A stretch of DNA of 64,000 nucleotides. It comes from Streptomyces griseus subsp. griseus. Its GTDB lineage: Bacteria; Actinomycetota; Actinomycetes; Streptomycetales; Streptomycetaceae. The position numbers were made by a program, and so were the translations under genes. Under the pieces are notes generated by a model. The model searched no databases, was not told the origin of the DNA, and worked only from the letters and a program-made list of their open reading frames with translations. Of the stretch, positions 29,896 to 39,083 are shown piece after piece; position 1 is the stretch's first letter; each line of letters starts with the position of its first letter. The DNA lies in NCBI RefSeq assembly GCF_003610995.1, contig NZ_CP032543.1, positions 5,518,001 to 5,582,000 of the forward strand. Reading direction: 5' to 3'.

Positions 29896-31449
29896 GTGTT
29901 CGATACTCTCTCCGACCGCCTTAGCGCGACTTTCAAGAACCTCAGGGGCAAGGGCCGCTTGTCCGAGGCGGACATCGACGCCACGGCACGCGAGATCCGT
30001 ATCGCCCTGCTGGAAGCCGACGTCGCCCTGCCCGTGGTCCGGGCCTTCATCGCCAACGTGAAGGAGCGGGCGCGCGGCGCCGAGGTCTCCCAGGCGCTGA
30101 ACCCCGCTCAGCAGGTCGTCAAGATCGTCAACGAGGAGCTCGTCGCCATCCTCGGCGGTGAGACCCGGCGGCTGCGGTTCGCCAAGACCGCCCCCACCGT
30201 GATCATGCTCGCGGGTCTCCAGGGTGCCGGTAAGACGACGCTGGCCGGAAAGCTCGGCCTCTGGCTGAAGGGCCAGGGCCACTCCCCACTGCTCGTCGCC
30301 TGCGACCTCCAGCGCCCCAACGCCGTCAACCAGCTCAGCGTCGTCGCCGAGCGCGCCGGTGTCGCGGTCTACGCCCCCGAGCCGGGCAACGGCGTCGGCG
30401 ACCCGGTCCAGGTCGCCAAGGACTCCATCGAGTTCGCCAAGGCCAAGGTGCACGACATCGTCATCGTCGACACCGCCGGCCGCCTCGGCATCGACCAGGA
30501 GCTGATGCGGCAGGCCGCGGACATCCGCGACGCCGTCAGCCCCGACGAGATCCTCTTCGTCGTCGACGCGATGATCGGTCAGGACGCGGTCAACACCGCG
30601 GAGGCCTTCCGCGACGGCGTCGGCTTCGACGGCGTGGTGCTCTCCAAGCTGGACGGTGACGCCCGCGGTGGTGCGGCCCTGTCGATCGCCCATGTCACGG
30701 GCAAGCAGGTCATGTTCGCGTCGAACGGCGAGAAGCTGGAGGACTTCGACGCGTTCCACCCGGACCGGATGGCCTCCCGCATCCTCGACATGGGTGACCT
30801 CCTCACCCTGATCGAGCAGGCGGAGAAGACGTTCAGCCAGGAAGAGGCCGCCAAGATGGCCTCGAAGCTCCAGTCGAGCAAGGGTGGGAAGGACTTCACC
30901 CTCGACGACTTCCTGGCCCAGATGGAGCAGGTCCGCAAGATGGGCTCCATCTCCAAACTGCTCGGGATGCTGCCCGGCATGGGGCAGATCAAGGACCAGA
31001 TCAACAACATCGACGAGCGCGACATCGACCGCACCGCCGCGATCATCAAGTCGATGACGCCCAAGGAGCGCGCCGAGCCGACGATCATCAACGGCTCGCG
31101 CCGGGCCCGTATCGCCAAGGGTTCGGGCGTCGAGGTCTCCGCCGTCAAGAGCCTGGTGGAGCGCTTCTTCGAGGCCCGCAAGATGATGTCGAAGATGGCC
31201 CAGGGTGGCGGCATGCCGGGGATGCCGGGGATGCCCGGCATGGGCGGCGGCCCCGGCCGGCAGAAGAAGCAGGTCAAGCAGGCCAAGGGGAAGCGCAAGA
31301 GCGGCAACCCGATGAAGCGCAAGGCCGAGGAGGCCGCCGCCGCGGAGCGCCGCGAGCAGGCCGCTGCCCAGGGTGGCGCGCTCGGGCTCCCCGCGCAGGA
31401 GGACAAGAACTTCGAGCTGCCGGACGAGTTCAAGAAGTTCATGGGCTGA
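29896..31449 (+). CDS. ffh: Signal recognition particle protein Ffh
   Basis: SRP GTPase that binds signal peptides and 4.5S RNA in the cytosol. 517 residues. N domain MFDTLSDRLSATFKNLRGKGRLSE; G domain GLQGAGKTTLAGKLG, DTAGRLGID and SKLDGDARGG; M domain with GMLPGMGQIKDQ, SRRARIAKGSG, then Met/Gly-rich MPGMPGMPGMGGG and a basic KKQVKQAKGKRK tail. GTG start at 29896. Ends at a strong bidirectional terminator. Confidence 0.97.
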   Translation: MFDTLSDRLSATFKNLRGKGRLSEADIDATAREIRIALLEADVALPVVRAFIANVKERARGAEVSQALNPAQQVVKIVNEELVAILGGETRRLRFAKTAPTVIMLAGLQGAGKTTLAGKLGLWLKGQGHSPLLVACDLQRPNAVNQLSVVAERAGVAVYAPEPGNGVGDPVQVAKDSIEFAKAKVHDIVIVDTAGRLGIDQELMRQAADIRDAVSPDEILFVVDAMIGQDAVNTAEAFRDGVGFDGVVLSKLDGDARGGAALSIAHVTGKQVMFASNGEKLEDFDAFHPDRMASRILDMGDLLTLIEQAEKTFSQEEAAKMASKLQSSKGGKDFTLDDFLAQMEQVRKMGSISKLLGMLPGMGQIKDQINNIDERDIDRTAAIIKSMTPKERAEPTIINGSRRARIAKGSGVEVSAVKSLVERFFEARKMMSKMAQGGGMPGMPGMPGMGGGPGRQKKQVKQAKGKRKSGNPMKRKAEEAAAAERREQAAAQGGALGLPAQEDKNFELPDEFKKFMG

Positions 31450-31465
31450 CCGGCTCGCTGAACCA

Positions 31466-31505
31466 CGCGTAAGGGGCGCCCTTGAGAGGGGGCGCCCCTT
31501 ACGCG
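31466..31505. terminator. Bidirectional terminator between ffh and methyltransferase gene
   Basis: A perfect 16-bp stem (CGCGTAAGGGGCGCCC and complement) around an 8-nt loop, between convergent genes. It lies 17 nt after the ffh stop and 24 nt before the opposing gene's stop codon. Confidence 0.85.
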
Positions 31506-31528
31506 CGTTCGTAGCGGCCTCTCTCAGG

Positions 31529-32380
31529 TCAGGTGGTGCACACCAGATAGCGGAAGACATTCGGCATCCACACCGTGCCGTCCGGACGCCGGTAGGGATG
31601 CAGGGCCTCCGCGACCTCCTTCTCCACCTGGGAGCGGTCGGTGGCCCGTACGGCGCCGTCGAAGAGTCCGGTCGACAGCAGCCCGCGCACCGCGCTGTCC
31701 GGATCCGCGTACCCGAAGGGGCAGGAGACCCGCCCCGAACCGTCCGGCTTCAGCCCCGCTCGCGCGGCCACGTCCTCCAGGTCGTCCCGGAGGGTCGGCC
31801 GCCACCCGCCGGGACGCGGCGGACGCGCGGATTCCGTCAGCCGGGCCGCGACCCGCAGCACCGGCGCCGTGGCACACCGCTCGGGCGGCCCCCAGCCGGT
31901 CAGCACCACCGTCGCACCCCGGGCCGCCAGCGGCAGCGCCGACTCCAGCGCGGGTACCAGCCCCTCGGAGTCACCGGCCGCACAGCCGATCGGCTCGAAC
32001 ACGGTGATCAGGTTGTACGGTGCCCCCTCGCCGCCCGAGGGGGACCCGCTCTCGTGGAGCCGGGCCCGGTGCGCGGGCGCACCTTCCGCGCCCTCGTCGG
32101 GCAGCAGCCGGGCGCGCGCCAGCGCCAGCCGGTCCCGGTCGGAGTCCACACCCGTGACCTGCGCCCCCCGGGCCGCCGCGACGAGCAGGGCGAGCCCGGA
32201 GCCACAGCCGAGCGACAGCATCCGGGTGGCGGGTCCGACTTCGAGCCGGTCGTACACCGCCTCGTAGAGCGGTGCCAGCATGCGTTCCTGGATCTCGGCC
32301 CAGTCGCGGGCACGGGTTCCGGCGTCCGCCGGCGCGGAGGAATCCGCGTCCCGGTGGTTCCGGACGAGCGTTGGTGTCAT
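31529..32380 (-). CDS. Class I SAM-dependent methyltransferase
   Basis: A 283-residue methyltransferase of unknown substrate. SAM motif I is MLSLGCGSGLALLVAAARG with the acidic ribose-binding residue in VTGVDSDRDRL. Later VVLTGWGPPERC sits where motif IV/post-I strands are expected. ATG 32380 is used; codons upstream are open but less protein-like. Monocistronic, divergent from the HExxH gene across a 448-nt gap. No biosynthetic neighbours suggest a substrate. Confidence 0.82.
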   Translation of the reverse strand: MTPTLVRNHRDADSSAPADAGTRARDWAEIQERMLAPLYEAVYDRLEVGPATRMLSLGCGSGLALLVAAARGAQVTGVDSDRDRLALARARLLPDEGAEGAPAHRARLHESGSPSGGEGAPYNLITVFEPIGCAAGDSEGLVPALESALPLAARGATVVLTGWGPPERCATAPVLRVAARLTESARPPRPGGWRPTLRDDLEDVAARAGLKPDGSGRVSCPFGYADPDSAVRGLLSTGLFDGAVRATDRSQVEKEVAEALHPYRRPDGTVWMPNVFRYLVCTT

Positions 32381-32828
32381 GGAAAGCGCCCCAATCCGCC
32401 AAGAGGTCGATCTTGCCCGAGTGGATGGCCCCCGTGTGCGTATGTCCGCACCCCGTATGCCAGGGAACTGCGCATCCGCCGTTACGTCCAGGGGGCGTAG
32501 GGCACTGTTTGCGTGCCCCGGTCGTGCGCCTCCCCGAATCAGTCTTACCCGACACCGGGCACCGGGCACGTCGAACGGTCCGCCGGGTAACCTCTCCGGC
32601 GGGCCTGTAAGTGGCACCGGACGCCGGGGCACCGCACATCCCGCGCGCCGGGCGTACCGCACGCTGTGCACCACCTTGGTGCGAGCTGTGCGCCTTCTCC
32701 GCAGTTCGGCGCACCCGCCCGCCTCCGGACGCATCCAGGGCACATCACGGGCAACTGACTGGTACGTGCAAAATATTTGGGATGCCCCGGAATAGGAACA
32801 CCACGGCACTCGGACTCGTTGTCACGAC
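32381..32828. other. 448-nt divergent intergenic region
   Basis: Reading frames crossing this gap lack normal codon bias and conserved motifs. It should contain promoters for both flanking genes. The stretch GCAAAATATTTGGGATG (32768-32784), just before the GTG at 32829, is strikingly AT-rich for this genome and is the best promoter candidate for the HExxH gene. I see no other repeat or structure. Confidence 0.45.
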
Positions 32829-33422
32829 GTGAGCACGACACCACCTGTACTTGCCGCAGAGCTGGCACAGGCGTGGGCCGACATTCAGCGGTACCACCCC
32901 GAGCTGCCCGATCTAGCCGCGCCCGAGTCCCTGATCGGAGAGTCCTCGTCCGCCTGTGGCGCCGAGCTCTCCTTCGAGCGACTGCTCCACGAGGCAGTCC
33001 ACGGCATCGCCGCCGCGAGAGGAGTCCGTGACACCTCCCGCGCCGGCCGCTACCACAACCGACGCTTCCTCGCGATCGCCGAGGAGCTGGGCCTCGACCA
33101 TGCCGAGGAGCCCCACCCCAGCAGCGGATTCTCGCTGGTCACGCTGAATCCCGAGGCCAAGCGCCGGTACCGCCCGACCACCGAACGGCTCCAGCGCGCC
33201 CTCAAGGCGCACACGGTCGCCACCGCCGCCGACACCAAGCGCTCCTTCAGGGGCCCTGCCGCCCGGCACGGCTCCTCCGGGGGCGGGGTCCGGGTCAAGG
33301 CCGTCTGCGACTGCGGACGCAACGTCCGCGTCGTCCCGTCGGTCCTGGCCCAGGCCCCGATCGTCTGCGGTGGCTGCGGCAAGCCGTTCCAGATTCCGGA
33401 AGCGGCGGTCGCGGTGGGGTGA
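32829..33422 (+). CDS. HExxH putative zinc metallopeptidase with C-terminal zinc ribbon
   Basis: A 197-residue protein of unknown function. LLHEAVHGIAAARGVRDTS contains HEAVH, an HExxH zinc-protease motif, followed by RYHNRRFLAIAEELGL, reminiscent of SprT-like proteins where a third ligand lies downstream. The C-terminus (VKAVCDCGRNVRVV ... IVCGGCGKPFQ) is a CxC/CxxC zinc ribbon. Domain order (HExxH, then zinc ribbon) matches SprT/Spartan-like DNA-protein-crosslink proteases, but overall similarity cannot be tested here. GTG start. rpsP follows 157 nt downstream. Confidence 0.7.
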   Translation: MSTTPPVLAAELAQAWADIQRYHPELPDLAAPESLIGESSSACGAELSFERLLHEAVHGIAAARGVRDTSRAGRYHNRRFLAIAEELGLDHAEEPHPSSGFSLVTLNPEAKRRYRPTTERLQRALKAHTVATAADTKRSFRGPAARHGSSGGGVRVKAVCDCGRNVRVVPSVLAQAPIVCGGCGKPFQIPEAAVAVG

Positions 33423-33579
33423 GCCGAAGTGGTGTGGCACAATGGCTAGCTGTACTCGACAGTCGCACAGGACCCCTCTCTCCTCCGGCTGACGCGTCCA
33501 TCGGGCACTCCGAGTACCGCAACCCCACGTGGCATCTAGTTGTGCCCAACCACGTCAGAGACCAGGAGACACCACTTCC

Positions 33580-34020
33580 GTGGCAGTCAAGATCAAGCTG
33601 AAGCGTCTGGGCAAGATCCGTTCGCCTCACTACCGCATCATCGTCGCCGACTCCCGCACCCGCCGTGACGGCCGGGCCATCGAGGAGATCGGCCTGTACC
33701 ACCCGGTGCAGAACCCCTCGCGCATCGAGGTCAACGCGGAGCGCGCGCAGTACTGGCTGTCCGTCGGCGCCCAGCCGACCGAGCCGGTCCTCGCGATCCT
33801 GAAGCTCACCGGTGACTGGCAGGCCCACAAGGGCCTCCCGGCCCCCGCGCCGCTCCTGCAGCCGGAGCCCAAGGCTGACAAGCGCGCCCTGTTCGAGGCG
33901 CTGTCCTCGGACGGCGACGAGGCCAAGGGTGAGGCCATCACCCCCAAGGCCAAGAAGGCCGACAAGAAGGCGGACGAGGCGGCTGACGCTGCCGCGTCCA
34001 CCGAGTCGACCGAGGCCTGA
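33580..34020 (+). CDS. rpsP: 30S ribosomal protein S16
   Basis: Small-subunit protein, 146 residues. The core [25 protein letters not shown] through [11 protein letters not shown] is standard S16. The long Lys/Ala/Glu C-terminal extension ([17 protein letters not shown]) is typical of actinobacteria. GTG 33580 begins VAVKIKL with CAGGAGAC upstream. First gene of the rpsP-khpA-rimM-trmD-rplS run. Confidence 0.96.
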   Translation: MAVKIKLKRLGKIRSPHYRIIVADSRTRRDGRAIEEIGLYHPVQNPSRIEVNAERAQYWLSVGAQPTEPVLAILKLTGDWQAHKGLPAPAPLLQPEPKADKRALFEALSSDGDEAKGEAITPKAKKADKKADEAADAAASTESTEA

Positions 34021-34022
34021 GC

Positions 34023-34262
34023 ATGCTCGAGGAGGCTCTCGAGCACCTCGTGAAGGGCATCGTCGACAACCCCGACGACGTGCAGGTGGCCTCGCGCACC
34101 CTGCGCCGCGGGCGCGTGCTGGAGGTCCGGGTCCACCCCGACGACCTCGGCAAGGTGATCGGCCGTAACGGCCGCACCGCCCGCGCTCTGCGGACCGTCG
34201 TGGGCGCCATCGGCGGCCGTGGGATCCGGGTCGACCTCGTCGACGTGGACCAGGTCCGCTGA
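34023..34262 (+). CDS. khpA: KH-domain RNA-binding protein KhpA
   Basis: A 79-residue single-KH protein (YlqC/KhpA family) that binds RNA, usually with KhpB. The KH GxxG loop is IGRNGRTARALRTVVGAIG. It starts 2 nt after the rpsP stop, so it is coupled. In other bacteria KhpA affects cell division and mRNA stability (established elsewhere). Confidence 0.93.
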   Translation: MLEEALEHLVKGIVDNPDDVQVASRTLRRGRVLEVRVHPDDLGKVIGRNGRTARALRTVVGAIGGRGIRVDLVDVDQVR

Positions 34263-34343
34263 CCGCAGTTGAACACCGGCCAGGGCCGGGGAGGGCTTTC
34301 GAGCCGTCCCCGGCCTTTGTCGTCGGTCATTCCCGTGACAGGC

Positions 34344-34383
34344 CGGGTCCCCACCCCATCAACTCGGGTCCCCACCCCATCAA
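34344..34383 (+). repeat. 19-bp perfect direct repeat just before rimM
   Basis: CGGGTCCCCACCCCATCAA occurs at 34344-34362 and again at 34365-34383, 21 bp apart (two helical turns). The second copy ends 12 nt before the rimM GTG. Could be a recent tandem duplication in the khpA-rimM spacer or a paired protein-binding site. Confidence 0.85.
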
Positions 34384-34395
34384 TCGGAGAACAGC

Positions 34396-34998
34396 GTGGA
34401 GTTGGTAGTTGCGCGGATCGGCCGCGCCCACGGCATCAAGGGCGAGGTCACCGTCGAGGTACGAACGGACGAGCCGGAGCTGCGGCTCGGGCCCGGTGCC
34501 GTCCTGGCCACCGACCCGGCGGCCACCGGTCCGCTGACCATCGAGTCGGGCCGGGTGCACAGCGGCAGGCTGCTGCTGCGCTTCGAGGGCGTGCGTGACC
34601 GCACGGGCGCCGAGGCCCTGCGCAACACCCTGCTGATCGCCGACGTGGACCCGGAGGAGCTCCCGGAGGACGAGGACGAGTTCTACGACCACCAGCTCAT
34701 CGACCTGGACGTCGTCCTCGCCGACGGCACGGAGATCGGCCGGATCACCGAGATCTCCCACCTGCCCTCGCAGGACCTCTTCATCGTGGAGCGCCCCGAC
34801 GGCAGCGAGGTGATGATCCCCTTCGTGGAGGAGATCGTCAGCGAGATCGACCTGGCTGAGCAGCGTGCGGTCATCACCCCGCCGCCCGGCCTGATCGACG
34901 AGAGCGAGGCCGTGGTGGTCTCCTCCCGCGACGAGGAGGCGGAGTCCGACGAGGTGGCGGCCGAGGAGTCCGGCGAGGCGCCGAAGGGCGACGTCTGA
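34396..34998 (+). CDS. rimM: Ribosome maturation factor RimM
   Basis: 16S rRNA processing factor that binds S19 in the 30S head. 200 residues. N-terminal [17 protein letters not shown], then the PRC-barrel part [14 protein letters not shown] and [15 protein letters not shown] with [10 protein letters not shown]. The acidic C-terminal tail is typical of Streptomyces. GTG start with GGAGAACAGC upstream. The stop overlaps the trmD start (TGATG). Confidence 0.95.
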   Translation: MELVVARIGRAHGIKGEVTVEVRTDEPELRLGPGAVLATDPAATGPLTIESGRVHSGRLLLRFEGVRDRTGAEALRNTLLIADVDPEELPEDEDEFYDHQLIDLDVVLADGTEIGRITEISHLPSQDLFIVERPDGSEVMIPFVEEIVSEIDLAEQRAVITPPPGLIDESEAVVVSSRDEEAESDEVAAEESGEAPKGDV

Positions 34999-35819
34999 TG
35001 CGACTCGACGTCGTCACGATCTTCCCCGAGTACCTGGACCCGCTGAACGTCTCCCTGGTCGGCAAGGCCCGCGCCCGCGGGGTCCTCGACGTCCACGTCC
35101 ATGACCTGCGGGAGTGGACGTACGACCGGCACAACACGGTCGACGACACCCCCTACGGCGGCGGCCCCGGCATGGTCATGAAGACCGAGCCCTGGGGCGA
35201 CGCGCTGGACGAGGCGCTGGCCGACGGGTACGAGTCCGGTGCGCACGCCCCGGTCCTCGTCGTGCCCACCCCCAGCGGCCGCCCCTTCACCCAGGAACTG
35301 GCCGTGGAGCTCTCCGCCAAGCCCTGGCTGGTCTTCACCCCGGCCCGGTACGAGGGCATCGACCGCCGGGTGATCGACGAGTACGCCACCCGCATCCCGG
35401 TCGTCGAGGTCTCCATCGGCGACTACGTGCTGGCCGGCGGGGAAGCCGCCGTCCTGGTGATCACGGAGGCCGTCGCCCGGCTGCTGCCCGGCGTCCTCGG
35501 CAACGCCGAGTCCCACCGCGACGACTCCTTCGCACCGGGCGCGATGGCCAACCTCCTGGAGGGCCCCGTCTACACCAAGCCGCCCGAGTGGCGCGGCCGG
35601 GGCATCCCGGACGTCCTGCTCAGCGGCCACCACGGGAAGATCGCCCGCTGGCGTCGGGACCAGGCCTTCGCCCGGACCGCCCTCAACCGGCCCGATCTGA
35701 TCGAACGGTGCGAGTCCGGCGCCTTCGACAAGAAGGACCGCGAGATCCTCTCCATCCTCGGCTTCGCCCCGGAGCCCGGCGGCCGATTTTGGCGCAGGCC
35801 CACCGCCGTGGAAGAATAG
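34998..35819 (+). CDS. trmD: tRNA (guanine37-N1)-methyltransferase
   Basis: SPOUT-class methyltransferase modifying G37 of tRNA to prevent frameshifting. 273 residues. N-terminal [25 protein letters not shown], then the trefoil-knot SAM site RYEGIDRRVIDEYA and VSIGDYVLAGGEAAVLV, and HRDDSFAPGAM. One base overlaps rimM. Confidence 0.96.
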   Translation: MRLDVVTIFPEYLDPLNVSLVGKARARGVLDVHVHDLREWTYDRHNTVDDTPYGGGPGMVMKTEPWGDALDEALADGYESGAHAPVLVVPTPSGRPFTQELAVELSAKPWLVFTPARYEGIDRRVIDEYATRIPVVEVSIGDYVLAGGEAAVLVITEAVARLLPGVLGNAESHRDDSFAPGAMANLLEGPVYTKPPEWRGRGIPDVLLSGHHGKIARWRRDQAFARTALNRPDLIERCESGAFDKKDREILSILGFAPEPGGRFWRRPTAVEE

Positions 35820-35948
35820 GCCTCTGCTGTACGTCCGGCGTGCGCCCCTGCCACAGGGGGAAAGACGCCCGCCCGACGCGATCAGCACTCCGGACTCCTC
35901 TCGATATCCCGTCGATGACCTGTGGCATCGGCGAAGAAAGCAGAACTC

Positions 35949-36299
35949 ATGTCTTCCCTGCTCGATGGCGTAAACGCCGCCACCCTCCGGTCGGACCTCC
36001 CGGCGTTCCGCCCCGGTGACACCGTCAACGTCCACGTGCGAGTGATCGAGGGCAACCGCTCCCGTATCCAGCAGTTCAAGGGCGTCGTCATCCGCCGCCA
36101 GGGCTCGGGCGTCAGCGAGACCTTCACGGTCCGCAAGGTCTCCTTCAGCGTCGGCGTCGAGCGCACCTTCCCCGTGCACAGCCCGATCTTCGAGAAGATC
36201 GAGCTCGTCAGCCGCGGTGACGTCCGTCGCGCCAAGCTGTACTTCCTCCGTGAGCTCCGCGGCAAGGCCGCGAAGATCAAGGAGAAGCGCGACAACTGA
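35949..36299 (+). CDS. rplS: 50S ribosomal protein L19
   Basis: Large-subunit protein at the subunit interface, 116 residues. [21 protein letters not shown] and [21 protein letters not shown] are diagnostic. ATG 35949 is preferred over upstream in-frame codons because homologs begin close to [15 protein letters not shown]. It ends the rpsP-rplS block; signal peptidases follow. Confidence 0.95.
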   Translation: MSSLLDGVNAATLRSDLPAFRPGDTVNVHVRVIEGNRSRIQQFKGVVIRRQGSGVSETFTVRKVSFSVGVERTFPVHSPIFEKIELVSRGDVRRAKLYFLRELRGKAAKIKEKRDN

Positions 36300-36370
36300 C
36301 CTGCCTCCAAGGGGTGACCGGCAAGGCGCCCCCTGGTGTCCACAGCGCGGCCGGATAGGATTCGGCCGCG

Positions 36371-37144
36371 ATGGACACGCAAGCAGAGCACTCGGAGCGC
36401 GATCGCTCCTCGGAACCCCGTGCCGGGTCCGAGGAGGGGTCGCGCTTCTCGCGTGTCCGGAGGACTTTCGCCCGTGTACGGCCCTGGCGGCGGCGCGTCC
36501 TCCTCGCCGGGGTGGCGGGCACGGCCGGGCTGCTGCTGTTCAGCGCCTTCGTGGTCCAGCCCTTCCTGATCCCCAGCGGCTCCATGGAGCCCACCCTGCG
36601 GGTCGGGGACCGGGTGCTCGTCAACAAGCTGGCGTACCGCTCCGGCACCGAGCCCCGGCGCGGGGACGTCGTGGTCTTCGACGGGACAGGCTCCTTCGTA
36701 CGGGAGGACCTCGACGCGAACCCGCTGGCCGCGTCGGCGCGCGGGGCGGCCGCCTCCCTGGGCCTCGCCGAGCCCCCCGACACCGACTTCGTGAAGCGCG
36801 TCGTGGGGGTGGGCGGCGACCGGGTCGTCTGCTGCGACGCGCGGGGGAGGCTCCAGGTGAACGGGGTGGTGGTGGACGAGACGTACCTCCACCCCGGCGA
36901 CACCGCCTCCGCGGCCCCGTTCGACATCGTGGTGCCGCGGGGCACGCTCTGGGTGCTGGGCGACCACCGCAGCCGCTCCAGCGACTCCCGCGACCACCTC
37001 GGATCGCCCGGCGGCGGGATGGTCCCCGTCGAGAAGGTGATCGGCCGGGTGGACTGGCTGGGCTGGCCGCCCGCCCGGATCGGCGGTCTGGAGGGGACCG
37101 GCGCCTTCGACGGCGTACGGGCACCCGGCGGGGCGCATGGGTAA
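36371..37144 (+). CDS. sipW: Type I signal peptidase (SipW)
   Basis: Membrane serine/lysine protease that removes signal peptides on the outer face of the membrane. 257 residues. One N-terminal TM (LLAGVAGTAGLLLFSAFVV). Catalytic Ser in PSGSMEPT and Lys in FVKRVVGVGGD, then LGDHRSRSSDSRDH. First of four tandem sip genes, as in S. lividans/S. coelicolor. No C-terminal TM, unlike SipY and SipZ. Overlaps sipX by 8 nt. Confidence 0.92.
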   Translation: MDTQAEHSERDRSSEPRAGSEEGSRFSRVRRTFARVRPWRRRVLLAGVAGTAGLLLFSAFVVQPFLIPSGSMEPTLRVGDRVLVNKLAYRSGTEPRRGDVVVFDGTGSFVREDLDANPLAASARGAAASLGLAEPPDTDFVKRVVGVGGDRVVCCDARGRLQVNGVVVDETYLHPGDTASAAPFDIVVPRGTLWVLGDHRSRSSDSRDHLGSPGGGMVPVEKVIGRVDWLGWPPARIGGLEGTGAFDGVRAPGGAHG

Positions 37145-38237
37145 CCGCGGGCGCCCGCGTGGCGCCCCGGCCCCCGACGTCCCGCTGCCGACCGGGAGCC
37201 GGCCCACCACGCCCCGCTCGCTGCCGACCCGGGCCGAGCGCCGCAAGCTGGCCAAGAAGGTCCGGCGCAAGCGGCGCAGGTCCGCGGTGAAGGAGATACC
37301 GGTCCTCATCGTGCTGGCGCTGCTGATCGCGCTCGTGCTGAAGACCTTCCTCGTCCAGGCGTTCGTGATCCCGTCCGGATCGATGGAGCAGACCATCAAG
37401 ATCGGCGACCGCGTCCTGGTGGACAAGCTGACCCCGAACTTCGGGTCGAAGCCGCAGCGCGGGGACGTCGTCGTCTTCAAGGACCCCGGCGGCTGGCTCC
37501 AGCAGGAGAACGCCGCCGACAAGGAGGATCCGCCCATCGGCGTCAAACAGGCCACCGAGGCGCTGAAGTTCATCGGCCTGCTGCCCTCCGACGACGAGCA
37601 GGACCTGATCAAGCGGGTGGTGGCCGTCGGGGGCGACACCGTGAAGTGCTGCGGCACCGACGGTCGCGTCACCGTCAACGGCGTACCGCTGACCGAGCCC
37701 TATCTGCACCCGGGCGACCGGCCCTCGACCGTCCAGTTCGAGGTGGAGGTCCCGGCGGGACGCCTCTTCATGATGGGCGACCACCGGTCCAACTCCGCCG
37801 ACTCCCGCTTCCATCTCGACGCGCCCGGCAAGGGCACGGTCTCCGAGGACGAGGTGGTGGGGCGGGCCGTCGTGATCGCCTGGCCGTTCTCCAACTGGAC
37901 CACCCTGGAGGAGCGCGAGGCCTTCGCCGCGGTGGCACGCGCGAGCGGCTCGGAGGCTGCTGTTCCGGGGCCGTCGCATAGGGTTGCCACACCGGATCGC
38001 GACGGAATGGTCCGGCTCCCGACCCCTGCGGAACTCCCGCTCGTTATGGGAGTGGTGGGCCTGCGCCGGATGGGGCGCGGGCAGTGGCACGTACTGAGGA
38101 GTGGATGTGGGGGATTTGGCGGTCGGCGCACGATCCGGACACGACGAACCCGAGGACCGGCGGGAGCGCGACGAGTCTCCCGCGGGCGGGGCGACGGTCC
38201 CGCCGGAGGGCGACGGTGGTGGCTCGGGCGGCGGTGA
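37137..38237 (+). CDS. sipX: Type I signal peptidase (SipX)
   Basis: 366-residue signal peptidase. A basic N-terminal cytosolic region (ERRKLAKKVRRKRRR), a single TM (VLIVLALLIALVLKTFLV), catalytic Ser in PSGSMEQT and Lys in LIKRVVAVGGD, then MGDHRSNSADSRFHL. After about residue 310 the frame continues in an Arg/Gly-rich stretch that runs 131 nt into sipY in another frame. This overlap is longer than usual, so the extreme C-terminus may be poorly conserved. Confidence 0.9.
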   Translation: MGNRGRPRGAPAPDVPLPTGSRPTTPRSLPTRAERRKLAKKVRRKRRRSAVKEIPVLIVLALLIALVLKTFLVQAFVIPSGSMEQTIKIGDRVLVDKLTPNFGSKPQRGDVVVFKDPGGWLQQENAADKEDPPIGVKQATEALKFIGLLPSDDEQDLIKRVVAVGGDTVKCCGTDGRVTVNGVPLTEPYLHPGDRPSTVQFEVEVPAGRLFMMGDHRSNSADSRFHLDAPGKGTVSEDEVVGRAVVIAWPFSNWTTLEEREAFAAVARASGSEAAVPGPSHRVATPDRDGMVRLPTPAELPLVMGVVGLRRMGRGQWHVLRSGCGGFGGRRTIRTRRTRGPAGARRVSRGRGDGPAGGRRWWLGRR

Positions 38238-39033
38238 CGGTGACGGTACCCCGGGCGGTGGCAGGCCCTCCAGGAAGCAGCGCTCCTTCTGGATGGAGCT
38301 GCCGCTGCTCATCGGAATCGCGCTGATTCTGGCGCTGCTGATCAAGACGTTCCTGATCCAGGCGTTCTCGATCCCCTCGGACTCGATGCAGAACACCCTC
38401 CAGCGGGGCGACCGGGTGCTGGTCGACAAGCTGACCCCCTGGTTCGGCTCGGAGCCGGAGCGCGGCGAGGTCGTGGTCTTCCACGACCCGGGCGGCTGGC
38501 TGGAGGACACCGCGGCCCCGGAACCCAACGTGGCGCAGAAGTTCCTCAGCTTCATCGGTCTGATGCCCTCGTCCGAGGAGAAGGACCTGATCAAGCGGGT
38601 CATCGCGGTCGGCGGCGACACCGTCGAGTGCAAGGAGAACGGGCCGGTCACGGTCAACGGCAAGGCACTCGACGAGAAGTCGTTCATCTTCCCGGGGAAC
38701 ACCCCGTGCAACGACAAGCCCTTCGGCCCGATCAAGGTCGGGGAGGGCCGGATCTTCGTCATGGGCGACCACCGGCAGAACTCCCTGGACTCCCGCTACC
38801 ACCAGGAGCTGCCCGGTCAGGGCACCGTCTCCAACGACGAGGTCGTCGGCCGGGCGATCGTCGTCGCCTGGCCCGTGGGCCGCTGGGCGACCCTGCCCAT
38901 CCCCAGCACGTTCGACCAGCCCGGTCTGAACGCGGCCGCCGCGATCGCCCCGGCCGCACTGGGAGTGGCCGGAGCGCTGCCCCTCGTGTTCTGGCGGCGC
39001 AGGAGGCTGACCGCCGGGCGTACCGCCGGGTAG
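38107..39033 (+). CDS. sipY: Type I signal peptidase (SipY)
   Basis: 308-residue signal peptidase. A long hydrophilic Gly/Asp/Glu-rich N-terminus, a TM (LPLLIGIALILALLIKTFL), catalytic Ser in PSDSMQNT and Lys in LIKRVIAVGGD, MGDHRQNSLDSRYH, and a C-terminal TM (AAAIAPAALGVAGALPLVF) ending in RRRR. GTG 38107 is chosen over GTG 38101 because GAGGAG is then 6-8 nt upstream. In S. lividans SipY is the major enzyme for secretion (established). Confidence 0.92.
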   Translation: MGDLAVGARSGHDEPEDRRERDESPAGGATVPPEGDGGGSGGGDGDGTPGGGRPSRKQRSFWMELPLLIGIALILALLIKTFLIQAFSIPSDSMQNTLQRGDRVLVDKLTPWFGSEPERGEVVVFHDPGGWLEDTAAPEPNVAQKFLSFIGLMPSSEEKDLIKRVIAVGGDTVECKENGPVTVNGKALDEKSFIFPGNTPCNDKPFGPIKVGEGRIFVMGDHRQNSLDSRYHQELPGQGTVSNDEVVGRAIVVAWPVGRWATLPIPSTFDQPGLNAAAAIAPAALGVAGALPLVFWRRRRLTAGRTAG

Positions 39034-39083
39034 GGTGCCGACTCGGATCAGCGATTGTCGATCTCCGATGGGGGAGCGCTGTG

